64,000 nt of DNA from Zasmidium citrigriseum (lineage: Eukaryota > Ascomycota > Dothideomycetes > Mycosphaerellales > Mycosphaerellaceae). Positions 61,937 through 64,000 of the stretch are shown here, piece after piece. Each line of letters opens with the position of its first letter. Position 1 is the stretch's first letter. The stretch is taken from NCBI GenBank assembly GCA_002786025.1, contig NHNW01000026.1, positions 372,001-436,000 on the forward strand, given 5' to 3'. Under the pieces are notes generated by a model, which was given only the letters and a program-made list of their open reading frames with translations, had not been told where the DNA came from and did no database searches. A program made the translations under genes and the position numbers.

Positions 61937-64000
61937 TTATGGCGCCTTCCCAAAAGTCAACTTTGTCTGCTTCAACTTGCCCGTCCAACTCGCCAGACTA
62001 TTAGGCACCCAGCTGTTGCGTTTCGGTTTTGTGATGACGGGTTCTTCTTCCTCCTCGTCTTCGTCCTCTTCTTCATCATCGACGTCCATCTCGTCTTCAT
62101 TGGTGGATACTTTGCTCATGCTGCGTCCGTTCGAGTTGGAGATCTGCTTGCTGAGAGCGATGGTGTCGTCATGCTCGGCGATCGGGTGGCGCTTGATGTC
62201 CATGGACGACTTGGCTGATTTGACGGAATACGTCGTCCTCTTGACGATACCAGCTGCGCGGTTGTATGCACTATGTCGAGAGCCGGGACGGGAGGCTGGA
62301 CGCTGCTCCCTGTCCAGGTCTTCTGTGAAGCGAGAACCGGTCGATGTGCGGCGAAGGTTGTTCTTCTTGACGATGATGGCGTCCTCGTCTTCCACGACAT
62401 CTTGATCGTCATCGGCCACTGCTGCTACCCGCTTCTTGAGCTCATCCACTGCAACGGTCTTGCGGCGTCTTGGAGAAGCCCTCTTCTTCACAGGCGATGG
62501 CTTCGGTTCCGCAGCAGGCATGGATCCACGGCGCCCACGCGCAGCCAGACGCTGAGCACGGGAGGAGTTCTTGGACTCTTCCTCAGCCTTCCTCTTCTCC
62601 TCCCTCAGCTGCGCCTTGACCTCCGGATCATCGACCGCGACCCAGCCCCGCCAGCTGCTTCCACGAGCGTCCTTCTGCTTCTTCTTGGCCTGTTCTCTTG
62701 CTGCTGCTTTCGCAGCCAAAGCCGCGGCATCACGTCGCTTCTCCTCTTCCAGCTTAGCCTGTTTCTTTTGTTCGGCAGCATTCAAACGCTTTCCAAGATA
62801 ACCTCTGCAGTTATGTGCGCCACAGTAGCAAGGTTGGCGAGTCTCTCCAAAGTTGTCAAAGTTGTAATCGTAAGTGAGCTCCTCACCGGTCATGATGCCG
62901 GAATCACCAGCAAAGACAGCCATTCGAGGCGTCCCTCCAACCTTCAGCATGCGGACCTCGCAGTTGGGATCGCAAGAGTGGTTTATGAAACGAGCCATAC
63001 TACCTCTCGTTCCGTCAATCACTAGATTGCGCTCCAACTCCATGAGGTAGTAGCAAGCCTTGTCCTTGTAGTCCTCGCGCATCCGACGCTGGCACTCGGC
63101 TTCGGAGATGATCTCACCAGTGTATTCCATGATGATCTGGCCAGGCAGAAAGGATCGACATGCTCGAATGCCGAATCCACGTTTGTCGGTCTTGACGACT
63201 TCCACGCCAATGTCAAACAGGCCACCCTTCTTCAGACGTTCCGTCAACTCGGCAAACGGTCGGTTGCTACACATCGAAGGCTCAAGATTGCAGTTGTCTT
63301 TCCCGCATTCATATTGCATGACACGATTGAGGCAGGTTTCATCGCAGCCAGACTCGCCCTTAGCAGGAGGCGCGCAAACGCAGGCAGATTGTGGCAAACG
63401 CTCGAATCTGTCCCAAATCTCTTTGGCATCGCCCACTAGCCGATTCCTGTTGATCTTGTGCCAATCTTTGGGTTTCTCCTCGCCCTTCTGCTTGTGCGCA
63501 GGTGCGAAGACGTCGAATGGAATGATAAAATCGCGGGTCTTTTCGTCGTAGCCAAACATTGGAGGGGGCGGAAACGAGCGCTTCTTGGATTCTAGAGGAG
63601 CATCAGAAGCTGAGGAACCAGGACGCTTCTTCTGCAACTTCTTCCGTGAACCAAGATGATTCGGGTCTGCATCTTCATCCTGACCAACGAATAAACCAGC
63701 TGTCTGCCATTTCTTGACCTTCTTCCCATCCGAGGTCTTCTGCAGAGGTCCAATGGTGACGGGCTGAGCAATCTCCCGCAAGGCTGTCTTGGACTCGGTC
63801 TTGGAACGCTTCGTTGGACGTGCGAATTGGGGAATCTGGTAGTCGATGTCCAAATCCATCTCGTCGAGCACACCGCCCCTTCCCATGTCCAATTCCTTAA
63901 GTAGTTTCTTCTTTTGCGGGCTATCCTCTTCCTTGGTCATGCCCAGTCTCCTTCTGCCACCCTCAACCATATCGCGTGTCCTCTTGCCCAGTACTGACCC
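61937..64000 (-). CDS. ASH1-like histone-lysine methyltransferase (AWS-SET-post-SET), 5' end cut by window
   Basis: The frame is open through the right edge, so the N terminus is missing; 677 residues are counted from the first internal ATG at 63970. AWS domain at about 197-240 (CVCAPP, CDETCLNRVMQYEC, CSNRPF), SET at about 250-375 (GFGIRACRSFLPGQIIMEYT, then FINHSCDPNCEV at 328-339 and LTYDYNF), post-SET at 381-397 (CYCGAHNCRG). The AWS-SET-post-SET order marks H3K36-type methyltransferases. The visible C-terminal 280 residues are Lys/Ala-rich, then acidic (a DDEEEDEDEEEEE run), with no WW or SRI domain, which argues for ASH1 over Set2. The acidic tail ends in a KLKQTKLTFG segment, reminiscent of a PIP-box-like motif. 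Confidence 0.85.
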   Translation of the reverse strand, partial: GSVLGKRTRDMVEGGRRRLGMTKEEDSPQKKKLLKELDMGRGGVLDEMDLDIDYQIPQFARPTKRSKTESKTALREIAQPVTIGPLQKTSDGKKVKKWQTAGLFVGQDEDADPNHLGSRKKLQKKRPGSSASDAPLESKKRSFPPPPMFGYDEKTRDFIIPFDVFAPAHKQKGEEKPKDWHKINRNRLVGDAKEIWDRFERLPQSACVCAPPAKGESGCDETCLNRVMQYECGKDNCNLEPSMCSNRPFAELTERLKKGGLFDIGVEVVKTDKRGFGIRACRSFLPGQIIMEYTGEIISEAECQRRMREDYKDKACYYLMELERNLVIDGTRGSMARFINHSCDPNCEVRMLKVGGTPRMAVFAGDSGIMTGEELTYDYNFDNFGETRQPCYCGAHNCRGYLGKRLNAAEQKKQAKLEEEKRRDAAALAAKAAAREQAKKKQKDARGSSWRGWVAVDDPEVKAQLREEKRKAEEESKNSSRAQRLAARGRRGSMPAAEPKPSPVKKRASPRRRKTVAVDELKKRVAAVADDDQDVVEDEDAIIVKKNNLRRTSTGSRFTEDLDREQRPASRPGSRHSAYNRAAGIVKRTTYSVKSAKSSMDIKRHPIAEHDDTIALSKQISNSNGRSMSKVSTNEDEMDVDDEEEDEDEEEEEPVITKPKRNSWVPNSLASWTGKLKQTKLTFGKAP

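Overview
The window is nuclear DNA from a filamentous ascomycete (Pezizomycotina). Genes are dense and lie on both strands. Most have 0 to 3 short introns (about 50 to 75 nt, one of 167 nt) with GT...CTAAC...AG signals. Gene content points the same way: HET-domain protein, AzgA purine permease, Erg4, Elp6, and a fungal carotenoid/opsin cluster. A Dothideomycete is my best guess, but this is inference, not proof. I rebuilt the spliced models by hand from splice signals and reading-frame continuity, and every model given as joined exons keeps frame.

Layout. 0.4-6.7 kb: purine permease, a tRNA-Glu with a poorly paired acceptor stem, an MFS drug-type transporter and a sulfotransferase-family protein. 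7.5-13.6 kb: a poorly characterised block with an unknown 407-aa protein, a four-exon small gene, a kinase-like protein, a transcription-factor-like protein without a visible zinc cluster, and a membrane-anchored unknown. 14.2-15.0 kb: Elongator subunit Elp6.

15.1-25.6 kb is the centrepiece: a complete carotenoid-to-opsin pathway. A carotenoid-cleaving oxygenase (carX-like) diverges from the bifunctional phytoene synthase/lycopene cyclase (carRA-like). Phytoene desaturase (carB-like) follows, then a gene-poor 2.4-kb gap, then a microbial-type rhodopsin (carO-like) that keeps every proton-pump residue I could check. Together they would make phytoene, desaturate it, cyclise it, cleave it to retinal and supply the opsin that binds the retinal. 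TGACGC/TGACGTC elements sit upstream of all the pathway genes.

27.7-35.6 kb: a fungal GPCR, a proline-rich disordered protein, a second MFS transporter, and two tandem copies of a small unknown gene, one of which has lost its 3' splice AG. 35.8-47.8 kb: a large coiled-coil protein, a RING-like protein, a PHD-finger protein, aspartate-semialdehyde dehydrogenase and a HET-domain protein. 48.3-64 kb: a secreted protein, an F-box/LRR protein, COX6A, a dienelactone hydrolase-family protein, an RNF10/Mag2-type RING protein, a fructosamine kinase, sterol C-24(28) reductase Erg4, a Vps62-family secreted protein, and an ASH1-like SET methyltransferase that runs off the right edge.

Nothing in the window is clearly a new defence or mobile system. 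The most worthwhile leads are the opsin cluster with its candidate operators, the decaying tandem duplicate, the odd tRNA-Glu, and abrupt C-rich/G-rich switches inside genes.
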